From assembly GCF_013314535.1 (NCBI RefSeq), contig NZ_JABUAE010000030.1:1-60078 (forward strand): a stretch of 60,078 nt of DNA. The letters run 5' to 3'. Positions within the stretch are counted from its first letter, which is position 1, and each line of letters opens with the position of its first letter. Positions 15,838 through 23,919 of this stretch are shown here, one piece after another. The notes below the pieces were generated by a model, which did no database searches, was not told where the DNA came from, and saw only the letters and a list, made by a program, of their open reading frames with translations. The DNA comes from Bacillus sp. Xin1 (GTDB lineage Bacteria; Bacillota; Bacilli; Bacillales; Bacillaceae_G). Both the position numbers and the translations under genes were made by a program.

Positions 15838-16161
15838 ATGTTCTCTAAAAAAGAGGTAATCCCATTTCGTTCCTTCATGGATCAGTCTTATAAAAAGAAA
15901 AAATGCGTACAACTGTACAGTATAGGCCCAATCAGTCCATTTACCTTTTTTCATATGTCACAACCCATTATGAATACGTATATTGCACTTGGTATCTTAG
16001 GAGGCGTGACAATTGGCGCTGTATTGGTAGAAAAATACCTGGTACGAAATAATCATGTTTTTTCAGCAAAGCTCGTTTCAGAAGGCCTATATTATGGGAT
16101 GAGACTGGGTGGAATTGGATTGATTGGTTATGTGTTGATACGTGTATTAATCATGTTATAG
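15838..16161 (+). CDS. Membrane protein of the mobilisation block (107 aa)
   Basis: The ATG at 15838 follows AAAGGAGCTAAGACT; longer readings upstream overlap the zinc-finger gene. A basic N-terminus (PFRSFMDQSYKKKK) is followed by two membrane helices (YIALGILGGVTIGAVLV and GGIGLIGYVLIRVLIM). It lies 11 bp before the FtsK/TcpA-like ATPase and may anchor or dock that ATPase, like the TcpB-type or Orf22/23-type small proteins next to coupling ATPases in Tn916-like elements. Family not recognised. Confidence 0.7.
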   Translation: MFSKKEVIPFRSFMDQSYKKKKCVQLYSIGPISPFTFFHMSQPIMNTYIALGILGGVTIGAVLVEKYLVRNNHVFSAKLVSEGLYYGMRLGGIGLIGYVLIRVLIML

Positions 16162-16172
16162 GGGGAGAGACA

Positions 16173-17336
16173 ATGAAAGAGTGGTTAAAAAAGCGTAAAT
16201 ATAGATACCAACTTGAGGAGGTATTCAAGAAAGCAAAACTATATGAGGAACATGTCACAAGAGGCGGGAAAATACCCATATATCCTAAAATTCATGATGT
16301 GCTTGAAGAAAAAGAAAGTGTACGATACACGTTTACCTTGCCTAATGGTGTAGATCCAGCTCAAATTCAAAAGAAATGGTTTTGTTTTCAACAGATACTA
16401 GGAAAAAACCTTATGATTGAAGGCGATATTAAGAAGTTTGTACTCCATGTGTTTCATTCTAATGCTGGTTTCAAGCAATATAATTATCGTTATAAACAAT
16501 GGTTACCATTATTGAAGAGCTGTCGTCTTCCAGTGGTAGTAGGAAAAGATCAGTTTGGTAAGCTTATTGTGTATGATATGGTAGATGCGAATACACCACA
16601 CTTGCTTATCGCTGGTGAGACAGGGAGCGGAAAAAGTAGCATGGTACGTGTTGTTTTGTCTACATTGATACAATACATGTCACCAGAGCGGCTTCATTTA
16701 TACTTAGGGGATCTTAAAAATTCAGAGTTTCATTTTTTACGAAGGGTGCAACATGTAAAAGAAGTCTGCATGGAAGAAGTTGAAATGGAAGCCATGTTAA
16801 AAAAGTTATGGAAAGAAGTATTGCGTAGAAGAAAGCTGATGGAAGAATATGAATTGGGCCATATTGATGAATACAATCAAATGACAATGAATGAACAGAT
16901 ACCTTATATTTTAATCGCAATTGATGAAGTTGCGATGCTACAAGACGAGCAAGAGTGTACCTCAATTATAGAAAAGATATCCGCTGTAGGACGTTCCCTT
17001 GGTATCTTTCTGATGCTCAGTATGCAACGTCCAGATGCAAAAGTATTAGATGGTAAGTTAAAGCTCAATATGACCGTAAGAATGGGCTTTAAATGCGCAG
17101 ATTCTATTAACAGTAATATCATGGGAACACCTGGATCGGAGAACCTAGAACAATCGGGCCAAATGATTTTGAAATTAGATGGTTTACGCAAAGTGCAGGC
17201 TCCTTATTTGGCATTAGAGCAAGCGAAAGAGATTGTAGAACCTTATCGCTTATCCAAAGAACAAAACGCCGTAAATGAAGAGTTAGGGGGTCAAATACAA
17301 AAAGTATTTGGAGTGTTAGATGATGACAACGAATAG
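16173..17336 (+). CDS. FtsK/HerA-type DNA translocase (TcpA/ConQ-like coupling protein)
   Basis: The 387-aa protein has Walker A LLIAGETGSGKSSMVR (about residues 144-160), a DLKNSEF motif and Walker B YILIAIDEVAMLQD, plus the FtsK-type LSMQRPDAKVLDGKLK. There is no N-terminal membrane segment. Such proteins (TcpA of pCW3, ConQ of ICEBs1, Orf21 of Tn916) bring the relaxosome to the secretion channel and power DNA transfer. GGGGGAGAG precedes the ATG. Its end overlaps the replication-relaxation gene by 17 bases, tying ATPase and candidate relaxase together. Confidence 0.88.
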   Translation: MKEWLKKRKYRYQLEEVFKKAKLYEEHVTRGGKIPIYPKIHDVLEEKESVRYTFTLPNGVDPAQIQKKWFCFQQILGKNLMIEGDIKKFVLHVFHSNAGFKQYNYRYKQWLPLLKSCRLPVVVGKDQFGKLIVYDMVDANTPHLLIAGETGSGKSSMVRVVLSTLIQYMSPERLHLYLGDLKNSEFHFLRRVQHVKEVCMEEVEMEAMLKKLWKEVLRRRKLMEEYELGHIDEYNQMTMNEQIPYILIAIDEVAMLQDEQECTSIIEKISAVGRSLGIFLMLSMQRPDAKVLDGKLKLNMTVRMGFKCADSINSNIMGTPGSENLEQSGQMILKLDGLRKVQAPYLALEQAKEIVEPYRLSKEQNAVNEELGGQIQKVFGVLDDDNE

Positions 17337-17976
17337 AGATAAGCAAATTATAAGGCATTTAGAGCAATTTCGATGTATGTCGCGGGATGATATTATTGAT
17401 CTTCATTTTAAACACTTAAAAAATGCAGTCACTTGCTGTAACACTGTGATGAAACGGTTATGTCGTGAGGGATATATTGATGTTGACACGTCTCAACGTC
17501 CCTATGTGTATTTCCCCTATCCCAGTCCCATTCGTAAAAATAGCCAAAAAATTAGGCATTTTCTAGCTATCGTAGATGTATATAAGCAGTTAATACGGTT
17601 CGAAAAAACAAGGCTATTTCAAGTGGAGCCGAAGTATAAGAAGGAGTACATGGAACCAGATATATTTACGATTTGGCGAAAAAGTCCATTCTTTATAGAA
17701 GTACAAAAATCCGCTTATAGTAAGAATGTCATGCAAACAAAGATAAAACGTTATGAAGCCTATTTTCGTAGCATGGAATGGCAAAAAGAATCCTGGCAGC
17801 CTAAACATACCACTGTATTTCCGTCCCTTCTCATTCTCACAGACTCTCAATACTCAATCTCAAGTTCTAATTTCCGTATTTTCCAAGCATCTTCTATTCA
17901 GCATTTTCTTGAACAGGTACAACCAAAGGCAAAAAACATTTCTGTGAAAGTTGGATCATCAAGAAAACAATTGTAA
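17320..17976 (+). CDS. Replication-relaxation family protein, copy 1
   Basis: The 218-aa protein has the winged-helix opening (DKQIIRHLEQFRCMSRDDIIDLHF) followed by a restriction-endonuclease-like half (FQVEPKYKKEYMEPDIFTIW, FFIEVQKSAYSK) that fits the Replic_Relax family of Gram-positive plasmids. Such proteins are thought to help initiate transfer or replication. It overlaps the translocase gene and is followed by a terminator, ending the operon that begins at 15696. A second member is encoded at 36995-37837. Confidence 0.75.
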   Translation: MMTTNRDKQIIRHLEQFRCMSRDDIIDLHFKHLKNAVTCCNTVMKRLCREGYIDVDTSQRPYVYFPYPSPIRKNSQKIRHFLAIVDVYKQLIRFEKTRLFQVEPKYKKEYMEPDIFTIWRKSPFFIEVQKSAYSKNVMQTKIKRYEAYFRSMEWQKESWQPKHTTVFPSLLILTDSQYSISSSNFRIFQASSIQHFLEQVQPKAKNISVKVGSSRKQL

Positions 17977-17983
17977 TAGTGAA

Positions 17984-18018
17984 GAAAAGCACAAGACCTT
18001 GTTTCTTGTGCTTTTTAC
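17984..18018. terminator. Bidirectional terminator
   Basis: AAAGCACAAGA and TCTTGTGCTTT form an 11-bp stem with T runs on the plus strand, between the plus-strand relaxation gene and the minus-strand XRE gene. Confidence 0.8.
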
Positions 18019-18236
18019 ATATCCCAGAAGTCATTTATTTTTGCATGAGGATCAACTTTCCTTATAGAATTTAATATTTTTTTCATAATCTCTGGTTTTG
18101 GTATATAAGAGGTGTCTCTACATGCTTTACTTATAGTTTTAGCAGATACTTTAGATTTTTTAGCCAACTCTTGTTGTTCAATGCCTTGTCGATCTAACCA
18201 TTTTTTTAGATTAGTTCTTTTATGGCAAAAAAACAT
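18015..18236 (-). CDS. XRE-family helix-turn-helix regulator (73 aa)
   Basis: The ATG at 18236 is preferred because GGAGTGAG precedes it. The product begins MFFCHKRTNLKKWLDRQG and carries the HTH QQELAKKSKVSAKTISKACRD. It ends convergently with the relaxation operon. It is probably a plasmid repressor; its targets are unknown. Confidence 0.8.
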   Translation of the reverse strand: MFFCHKRTNLKKWLDRQGIEQQELAKKSKVSAKTISKACRDTSYIPKPEIMKKILNSIRKVDPHAKINDFWDM

Positions 18237-18670
18237 TTTTCTCACTCCCATATCCATAATTTTTTTATTTACAATTATGGACAAGAAAATGAACCTATAT
18301 ACACTTCAATTTACCCTGGGGTTAGTTGAGATATGAAAAAATGAGATTCATAGATTATTCACACGAACGATTTATTGATATTTTCTCTTGGAATGAGGTA
18401 TACATACAATGCAAAGATTTGACTTACGCATCATACAACAAATCTTTGCAAAGCAGTTTCCCAAAAAATTCCGACACAATCCATTCATTGTTAATAGCGG
18501 CATTAGAACTTTATATTTTACTTGTATAAAGATAAGTCAGCAGAAAGTGGATGGAAAAATAAATAATGGTCATTCTAATTTTCGAAAGAAATCATATATA
18601 AATTCCCACTAGAAATTAGTAAAATGATACTATAGTACAAGTGTAGCAACACTATAGTGGAGGTGATGAT
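18237..18670. promoter_or_regulatory. Promoter region of the MerR-like gene
   Basis: No supported gene is present; overlapping short frames have no ribosome binding sites. Two direct copies of ACTATAGT at 18629-18636 and 18651-18658 lie just before the MerR-like gene. The first contains a TATAGT that may be the -10, so the repeats may be an operator for autoregulation. Confidence 0.4.
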
Positions 18671-19255
18671 ATGGAGAAAAATGATGATGTTGTAAGTGAA
18701 GTGCATCTAAAAACAATAGATGTCTCCCGTATCACCAATTTAGCGGAAAGCACAATTAGAAAATATAGCTTAGAATTAGAAAAACAAGGTTATCACTTCA
18801 ATAAAGATGGCGATACAAGACTGTATAACGCGGATGATGTGACGGTTTTTAATACTTTGAAGGAGATTAGAGAAAAAACGAAGGTTTCTTTAAGTCATGC
18901 TGTCACTGTGTTGATGACACAACAGAATCGCGCGACGCAAGGTGTAGCGTCTATGGAGGTTTCTGCAACAGGGGTTCGTAGTGAAGAAGAGCGACACGCG
19001 CTACAAGTTGTATCGCAGGAAATGCGAAGTTTTTTCGAAGATATAAGGACTGAATTTATAAGTTTTCGAAAAGAACTTGAGATAGAACGCCAAAGCAATG
19101 ATCTTGTTCGAAAAGAGCTCGAAACAGAGCGCAAACGAAACGAGGATTTAGAGAAAAAACTGGATGGTATTATGGCAGAATTAGAAAAGCTTAATGCTAA
19201 AACAGATAGTTCTAATTCCGAACCCAAAAGGAAGAAGTTATTTGGGTTATTTTAA
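18671..19255 (+). CDS. MerR-like HTH protein with DUF3967-type coiled coil
   Basis: The 194-aa protein has GGAGGTGAT before the ATG. Residues about 15-60 form a MerR-type HTH (VSRITNLAESTIRKYSLELEKQGY, then a wing with RLYNADDV). A long coiled coil follows (FFEDIRTEFISFRKELEIERQ, ERKRNEDLEKKLD), and the C-terminus is basic (KRKKLFGLF). This is the build of DUF3967 proteins of Bacillus plasmids. It sits back to back with the par genes and may be a plasmid maintenance regulator. Its 3' half has been duplicated and decayed at 19391-19650. Confidence 0.8.
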   Translation: MEKNDDVVSEVHLKTIDVSRITNLAESTIRKYSLELEKQGYHFNKDGDTRLYNADDVTVFNTLKEIREKTKVSLSHAVTVLMTQQNRATQGVASMEVSATGVRSEEERHALQVVSQEMRSFFEDIRTEFISFRKELEIERQSNDLVRKELETERKRNEDLEKKLDGIMAELEKLNAKTDSSNSEPKRKKLFGLF

Positions 19256-19263
19256 ACTAATAC

Positions 19264-19312
19264 AGTAAAAAAAGAGTTGCTTATATAAAAGTAACTCTTT
19301 TTTTACTGTATT
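19264..19312. terminator. Terminator after the MerR-like gene
   Basis: AGTAAAAAAAGAGTT and AACTCTTTTTTTACT arms form a long hairpin with T runs. A near copy occurs at 19651-19701 as part of a tandem duplication. Confidence 0.8.
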
Positions 19313-19315
19313 ATG

Positions 19316-19650
19316 CATATGGATCATCACCCCAATCATCTAGCCAACCCAGGATTTCTCCTCTAGTTCTTCATGGGCTTCCTCAGGCTTCGTTAAGTCA
19401 TGCTGTCACTGTGTTGATGACACAGCAAAATCATGCGATATAAGGTGTGTCGTCTGTTGAGGTTGTTGTAATAAGGGTTTGTAACGAAGGTGAGCGACAC
19501 GCGCTACAAGTTGTATCGTAAGAAGTGGAACGACAATGTAACGAATTTTTCCGAAAAGAATTCGAAGCAGAACGTAAAAGAAACCAAGAATTAGAAAAAC
19601 TTAATGCTAAAATGGATAGTTCTAATTTGGAGGTATGTGGGCTATTTTAA
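19316..19650. pseudogene. Decayed tandem duplication of parR and merR-like gene ends
   Basis: Bases 19316-19390 repeat the 3' end of the minus-strand parR gene; 19391-19650 repeat, with stops and deletions, the 3' half of the plus-strand MerR-like gene (for example the GTCATGCTGTCACTGTGTTG block). The next terminator copy follows at 19651. So a unit of about 400-500 bp was duplicated and one copy lost its function. Confidence 0.8.
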
Positions 19651-19703
19651 ACTAATATAGAAAAAAAGAGTCGCTTATATAAAAGTAACTCTTTTTTTCT
19701 ATA

Positions 19704-20096
19704 TTATGCATATGGATCATCGTCTAAATCATCTAGTGAACCCCAGGATTTCTCTTCTAGTTTTTCATGGGCTTCCCCAGGCTTCGTTATATCTTGCTTT
19801 GTTTCGACATGTGTTTGACCTAAGGTAGATGAATGAATAGGCTGTGACTCTTCATCTTGCTTTGTTGGTACTGTCGTTAAAGGTTTTGTTTCAGCATCTA
19901 ATGAAAAAGTATATTTGCGCGGTAGAATTTCCGCTACGTCTGTATCGCCAATTTGTTTGTGAAGTTGTTGCGCCGCATACAAAAAGAACATTGTTAAATC
20001 GCTTTGTTTGTTAATAAAATCGATCATTTCTGGTGAAATGTCTTTCTTAATATAGACATTTGCTCTGTCTCCAGCTTTATATACTTTACGAGCCAT
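19704..20096 (-). CDS. parR: ParR-like centromere-binding adaptor
   Basis: The 130-aa protein begins MARKVYKAGDRANVYIKKDISPEMIDFINKQ (ribbon-helix-helix-like DNA-binding region; quoted in parts: VYIKKD strand, then two helices). The C-terminal half is Gln/Glu/Thr-rich, disordered and acidic (ending LDDLDDDPYA), as in ParR tails that bind the actin filament. Its start overlaps the stop of parM by one base. Together with ParM and the upstream repeats it makes a type II partition system. The name follows position and build; sequence identity could not be tested. Confidence 0.75.
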   Translation of the reverse strand: MARKVYKAGDRANVYIKKDISPEMIDFINKQSDLTMFFLYAAQQLHKQIGDTDVAEILPRKYTFSLDAETKPLTTVPTKQDEESQPIHSSTLGQTHVETKQDITKPGEAHEKLEEKSWGSLDDLDDDPYA

Positions 20097-21259
20097 TATT
20101 TTTCACCAGTAGCAGCAATTAACGCTTTTTCTTTTAACGCATCAAAGCGTGGTGAACAAGTGTATACAAGTAACCCGCGAGAGTTTACGAAAAGCGGATC
20201 TTTTAAGAAAACAACATTCGTTAAGCGTCCTTTTTGTTCTAAAATTTGCTGTAAGCTTTCTTTTACGATTGCGGCACCACCACCATAAATAAATACATAT
20301 GGATCATCTTTCATATCGTCGATTTTGTTAATAATATCAGTTGCAATTCGATTCGCTAAACCTAATAATGCACCGCGTGATGCTTCTTTTAATCGAGTAT
20401 GGCGAGGATGTTCTGAATCTAAATAAATAGCATTAAATTCAGCAATACTATCAATTGTTTTTTGTTTGTTGTTTAAGTTCCAAACCTTGATAATATCTAG
20501 TAAGGTTTCTTTGACACCATATGGTAAACCTCTACTCATTTTATGCTTAAAGCTGACACCTTGGGAAACTACTTCTTCTGTAGTGCCGGCACCAATATCA
20601 AAAGATAATAATGTTTTGTCAACAAAGTCGGTTTCTACAATTTTATCTTCTCTAACTTCTACTTTGCGTTTGATTGTTTTCCCTTTTTCATCATATACAA
20701 TTCCCCATGCTCCAGCAGCACCCTCTGGCAAGCATTTGCAATATTCCACTTGGATATTAACTGTTACGTCACGTCCGCTTGGATGATGGAATGTTACTGT
20801 ATGGTGGTTCATATAACGCTGTGCATACGCTTCCGCTGTTTGAGGTGTAATTGTTGCAACAGGTAATGCAACAGAAAGATCAAAAGTTACATCTATTTTA
20901 TTTTTATTTGGTTGCTTTTTCATTGCACTAACTGCTAGACCAGCTAATGTTACCAGGACCACAAGATCATCCTTTGATTTATCGGATTTCTTTTCCATTT
21001 CAATTCCCTTGATGTTTTCATCAATCACCTTTTGACCAATAATATAACGCATATTATTTACTGATAGGGCTGGTGATGAAATAGTCACATCAATATTATT
21101 TTCTAATTCCTCAACTGAAATATCTTCTTCACTTAAAATGTTTGTAGCTTCTCCAATGTGATGAGAGTAAATGCTTGATATAAATAAAGGATCGTGCCCT
21201 AAAACTGCTAATTTTAAACCACTGTTCCCCGCGTCTGCACCAGCTTTTAAAATTGTCAT
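20096..21259 (-). CDS. parM: ParM-like plasmid-segregation actin
   Basis: The 387-aa protein has actin-fold signatures: phosphate 1 AGADAGNSGLKLAVLG, phosphate 2 LLSFDIGAGTTEEV, and the adenosine loop VFIYGGGAAIVKE. Bacterial actin ParMs polymerise with ATP and push plasmid copies apart. Length and sequence style match the ParMs described on B. thuringiensis plasmids that form tubular filaments. GGGAGGTTTTATAT precedes the ATG. The upstream gap to 21518 holds tandem repeats (parC); parR follows with a one-base overlap. Confidence 0.9.
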   Translation of the reverse strand: MTILKAGADAGNSGLKLAVLGHDPLFISSIYSHHIGEATNILSEEDISVEELENNIDVTISSPALSVNNMRYIIGQKVIDENIKGIEMEKKSDKSKDDLVVLVTLAGLAVSAMKKQPNKNKIDVTFDLSVALPVATITPQTAEAYAQRYMNHHTVTFHHPSGRDVTVNIQVEYCKCLPEGAAGAWGIVYDEKGKTIKRKVEVREDKIVETDFVDKTLLSFDIGAGTTEEVVSQGVSFKHKMSRGLPYGVKETLLDIIKVWNLNNKQKTIDSIAEFNAIYLDSEHPRHTRLKEASRGALLGLANRIATDIINKIDDMKDDPYVFIYGGGAAIVKESLQQILEQKGRLTNVVFLKDPLFVNSRGLLVYTCSPRFDALKEKALIAATGEK

Positions 21260-21334
21260 ATATAAAACCTCCCAAAAGATTTTTTATTATTTACTAAGTT
21301 AATTCCATTATATGCTAAATGATTTCAAAAAGTC

Positions 21335-21486
21335 AATACAATTTCATATAATTTGATACAAATAAATACAAGTAAATACAAAAAATATCGGCAAAAACCC
21401 ATAAAAATCATTAAAATACAAGTATTTTTCGTATTGATACATATTTACTTGCATTAACTTGTATTAACTTGTATTGACTTTTGTTG
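21335..21486. repeat. parC centromere: tandem decamers upstream of parM
   Basis: Four head-to-tail 10-mers, ACTTGCATTA, ACTTGTATTA, ACTTGTATTG, ACTTTTGTTG, run from 21447 to 21486. Inverted variants (AATACAAGTA, AAATACAAA) lie at about 21350-21385, all in the AT-rich gap before parM. Iterated short repeats next to a parMR operon are the expected ParR binding site and also overlap its promoter. Confidence 0.75.
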
Positions 21487-21518
21487 AGTTTTTATAATTC
21501 ACTTAAAACTTTGAAACC

Positions 21519-21800
21519 TCAATTGCTTTTAGGGCGTGGGGATTGCTGTTTTTTTGAAATGATCCACCTGTTGCCAATCTTTTTGGCCTTTACTTCTCCC
21601 GCAGCGCATAAATTTTTAATTGTTCCAGGCGGCATATCCCACTTTTCAGCAGCTTCCTCAACGCCCATAACTTCATCCAAAGGATCACTATCATTGTGAA
21701 TGTAATTAGTCACCAGCTGACGTAGTGTTTCAGCTGGTGCGCTTGTTTTTTGTAGAAATTGCTCCCAGACATCGTCTGGAAGCCTAAATTTTCTTTGCAT
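21519..21800 (-). CDS. Small HTH (excisionase-like) DNA-binding protein
   Basis: Translation begins at the ATG at 21800, which shares its A with the TGA of the upstream gene, so the two are coupled. The 93-aa product has a MerR/Xis-type helix-turn-helix near its C-terminus: VEEAAEKWDMPPGTIKNLCAAG followed by EVKAKKIGNRWIISK. The N-terminus (FRLPDDVWEQFLQKT) may be a ribbon-helix-helix. It probably controls plasmid genes. Confidence 0.75.
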   Translation of the reverse strand: MQRKFRLPDDVWEQFLQKTSAPAETLRQLVTNYIHNDSDPLDEVMGVEEAAEKWDMPPGTIKNLCAAGEVKAKKIGNRWIISKKQQSPRPKSN

Positions 21801-22210
21801 CAAAATCCCTTCCTCTCAATCTCGCAATTGTATTGTTTTGCGAGATCTTTCGCATATTTTAAAGCGAGGTGACGTTCCTTGCCTGTAAACATTTTCTCGT
21901 GCTTATATGGGCCATAAACCTTCTCATTCTCTATCCATTCCCTAGCAACAATTGGCCGCATTGCTAGTTGTACATGATACTTAACACGATTTGTATAATA
22001 ATCCCTTCTTCTAACAAGCGTTACAACGTTTTGAAATTCAGTATTTACAACGGTTTGAGCATGTTCATAGATTTCCATTTGATACTGTTTTAGCTTTTCA
22101 ATAACTTCTTCTAGTCCTTTAATATCTCTGTCACACCAGTTGCTATACTGTTTTAATTTTTCAATATCATATATGTGTTTGAATTTATCAAAATTAGCAT
22201 TAATGTACAT
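21800..22210 (-). CDS. Hypothetical protein of the DnaJ-like operon (136 aa)
   Basis: The 136-aa protein is basic and largely helical (LKQYSNWCDRDIKGLEEVIEKLKQ). The C-terminal third (KHEKMFTGKERHLALKYAKDLAKQ) looks like a small nucleic acid-binding unit. AAGGAGGATGCCC lies before the ATG. It lies between the DnaJ-like gene and the HTH gene on the same strand. The family is not recognised. Confidence 0.6.
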   Translation of the reverse strand: MYINANFDKFKHIYDIEKLKQYSNWCDRDIKGLEEVIEKLKQYQMEIYEHAQTVVNTEFQNVVTLVRRRDYYTNRVKYHVQLAMRPIVAREWIENEKVYGPYKHEKMFTGKERHLALKYAKDLAKQYNCEIERKGF

Positions 22211-22250
22211 TGGGCATCCTCCTTTTTTTAAAACCTAAGGGGGATCCCCC

Positions 22251-22694
22251 TTAGGCTTCAAGTTTTGGCTTGTTTTTCTTGATTCGTTTTACTTCATGCA
22301 TTGAACGAATTTCATCGAGTGAGAAGTCCTTTTTATGAAACTTCTTATACTCTCCTTCGTACCAATACCAAGCCTTTTTCTTGGATGCCCATTTGAAGCC
22401 AAGTTGTTTTAATTCTGTTTTTAGTGAGTAAGTATTACCTGTAATCCAGATCCAGGTTCCAATGATTTCAATTTCAAGATCGTATTTGATAAGTTCGTCA
22501 ATGATGTTTTGGTATGCTCCAGTGTTTTGCTTTCCAGAGTTACTATGTAGTTGTTCAAAAAGTCTGTCATACTCTTTCTTTAATGCAATAAAATCTTCAT
22601 GTTTCCCGCCACAATCGGGATGGTGTTTCTTTGCTAGTTTCTTGTATTGTTTCTTAAGTTCTTCTAAGGTAGTGACACTTTGGAAAAATTCCAT
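22251..22694 (-). CDS. J-domain (DnaJ-like) plasmid protein
   Basis: The start is placed at the third ATG (22694), 9 bases after AAAGGAG, giving 147 aa. Residues 8-60 form a J domain with the essential HPD in KKLAKKHHPDCGG. The C-terminal part (WIWITGNTYSLKTELKQLG, FKWASKKKAWYWYEG) is a compact aromatic-rich domain found with J domains in phage and plasmid proteins. J domains stimulate Hsp70 (DnaK); here probably for replication or partition complexes. Two large palindromes lie in its promoter. Confidence 0.8.
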   Translation of the reverse strand: MEFFQSVTTLEELKKQYKKLAKKHHPDCGGKHEDFIALKKEYDRLFEQLHSNSGKQNTGAYQNIIDELIKYDLEIEIIGTWIWITGNTYSLKTELKQLGFKWASKKKAWYWYEGEYKKFHKKDFSLDEIRSMHEVKRIKKNKPKLEA

Positions 22695-22723
22695 GGTCAT
22701 CATCTCCTTTTTTATTTTTTTGA

Positions 22724-22770
22724 ATGCGCTAGCGCATTTCTTAATTATATTTTATCGTGCGCTAGCGCAT
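22724..22770 (-). promoter_or_regulatory. Twin TGCGCTAGCGCA operators upstream of the J-protein operon
   Basis: ATGCGCTAGCGCAT (22724-22737) and GTGCGCTAGCGCAT (22757-22770) are nearly perfect palindromes with centres 33 bp apart, three helical turns. The AT-rich stretch between them on the minus strand (GATAAAATATAATTAAG) looks like a -10. This is a strong two-site operator for an unidentified dimeric repressor. Confidence 0.65.
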
Positions 22771-23108
22771 GGAACAAGTATTTTTTTACTTATTTCCCAT
22801 TATTTTGCATTAGTTTTTTTGAAAGTTGATTTATATCACAATAAAAGCCCAAGTACTAGAAGGGGTACCGCCAGCATTTCGGAAAAAAACCACGCTAAGA
22901 GCATGCAAGATTTTATACAATTTTTCGGATAATCCAGTAACAAATAAGAACCCTAAAACCGCGCCAGGATAGGAATGTATAAAAAAATAAATAGAGTCAT
23001 AGAAAGGGAAAAAGGTGGATTCCTTGTGAGAGTAAGGATCCGCCTTGTCTTCACTACCAATAATAGGACGTTATGTTAACCGATCATGAATATTCTATTC
23101 ATCTCAAA

Positions 23109-23177
23109 ATGTAAAAATGTTTTGACATCTTAATTTTCACTAGATATAATTCAAATGTAAAAATGTTTTTACATTTT
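23109..23177 (+). promoter_or_regulatory. SigmaA promoter and twin operators of the passenger genes
   Basis: TTGACA (23122-23127), 17 bp, TATAAT (23145-23150) is a consensus promoter. AATGTAAAAATGTTTTGACAT overlaps its -35, and AATGTAAAAATGTTTTTACA follows its -10 at 23154-23173. The matching dyads suggest tight autorepression by the XRE protein encoded downstream. Confidence 0.75.
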
Positions 23178-23200
23178 TGAGTAGAAGGGAAACATACAAA

Positions 23201-23602
23201 ATGAATAAAAAGAAATTCATATTTTTAATTAATTGCATTTGTTTAGTTGCTATTATTGCTTATACTTTATATGTTTTTGTAACAGAAAAACGTATTAAAA
23301 TGGGAGTATTTTTCTTTGCATGCTTAATTATTAGCTCTATCGTAAATCTAGTCACATGGGGCGATGCTGATGCTGTTTCAGAAGAAAGCCAGGATGAATT
23401 AGGAAAACATATTTCTTATCTGAGTTACAAGATTGGATATTTTGTCCTTATCATCGTTATGTTCATTATATTAGTTATAGGAGAAGGTAAAACTATTTGG
23501 AGTCTTGATAACGTGCAAAACTCCGCTCTTTATTTAGCCTTATGTGCTTCCCTTGTTATAGTTCCAATCACTGAATTTTTTGTATCAAAGAAGTTTAAGT
23601 AA
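23201..23602 (+). CDS. Four-helix membrane protein (DUF2178-like)
   Basis: The ATG at 23201 gives 133 aa with four membrane helices: FIFLINCICLVAIIAYTLY, VFFFACLIISSIVNLV, IGYFVLIIVMFIILVIG and ALYLALCASLVIVPITEF. A short acidic loop lies between helices 2 and 3 (DADAVSEESQDELGK). Pairs of such a protein with a ~65-aa XRE regulator are common in Firmicutes. It may anchor or counteract the regulator. It is carried inside the mobile element and ends one base before the regulator gene. Confidence 0.75.
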   Translation: MNKKKFIFLINCICLVAIIAYTLYVFVTEKRIKMGVFFFACLIISSIVNLVTWGDADAVSEESQDELGKHISYLSYKIGYFVLIIVMFIILVIGEGKTIWSLDNVQNSALYLALCASLVIVPITEFFVSKKFK

Positions 23603-23603
23603 T

Positions 23604-23795
23604 ATGAAAAACTCTATTTCAATATTCCGTAAAAAAAAATCTATGACACAAGAAGAATTGGCTAAGTATTGCAATGTATCACGCCAAACCATTAATGCAA
23701 TTGAAAATGCTAAGTATGACCCAACATTGACATTAGCTTTTAAATTAGCCGAGGTACTATGTACAACAGTTGATGAACTGTTTAATCCGAATTAA
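23604..23795 (+). CDS. Short XRE-family regulator
   Basis: The 63-aa protein starts at the ATG at 23604, one base after the previous stop. Nearly all of it is the HTH: RKKKSMTQEELAKYCNVSR and QTINAIENAKYDPTLTLAFK, ending VDELFNPN. This is the YgzD/Cro-like class of minimal regulators. It probably binds the TGTAAAAATGTTTTTACA dyads of its own promoter. Confidence 0.85.
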   Translation: MKNSISIFRKKKSMTQEELAKYCNVSRQTINAIENAKYDPTLTLAFKLAEVLCTTVDELFNPN

Positions 23796-23919
23796 CCAAT
23801 TGACTTCCTGTATCGATAATTATGTAAATGAGCTGTCCATATGGGCAGCTTATTGTATTTTTTTGCTTAGCGTGGGTTTTTTCCGAAATGCTGGCGGTAC
23901 CCCTAGAATACCAGGGCTT

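Larger units (their letters stand above)
22862..23903. mobile_element. 1,042-bp non-autonomous Tn3-type element with two passenger genes
   Basis: Inverted 38-bp ends at 22862-22899 and 23866-23903 begin GGGGTACCGCCAGCATTTCG and end CACGCTAAG, the form of Tn4430/TnXO1-like ends; they differ by one base. Both are flanked by TAGAA (22857-22861 and 23904-23908), the 5-bp target duplication Tn3 elements make. No transposase or resolvase is inside, only a membrane protein and an XRE regulator. Removing the element and one TAGAA rebuilds a terminator hairpin (AAAGCCC...GGGCTTT) behind the recombinase gene. Confidence 0.92.

Noticed and set aside
18326-18612. Two overlapping 67-aa frames before the MerR-like gene
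   Set aside because: No binding site and no sensible protein; the stretch looks like regulatory DNA.
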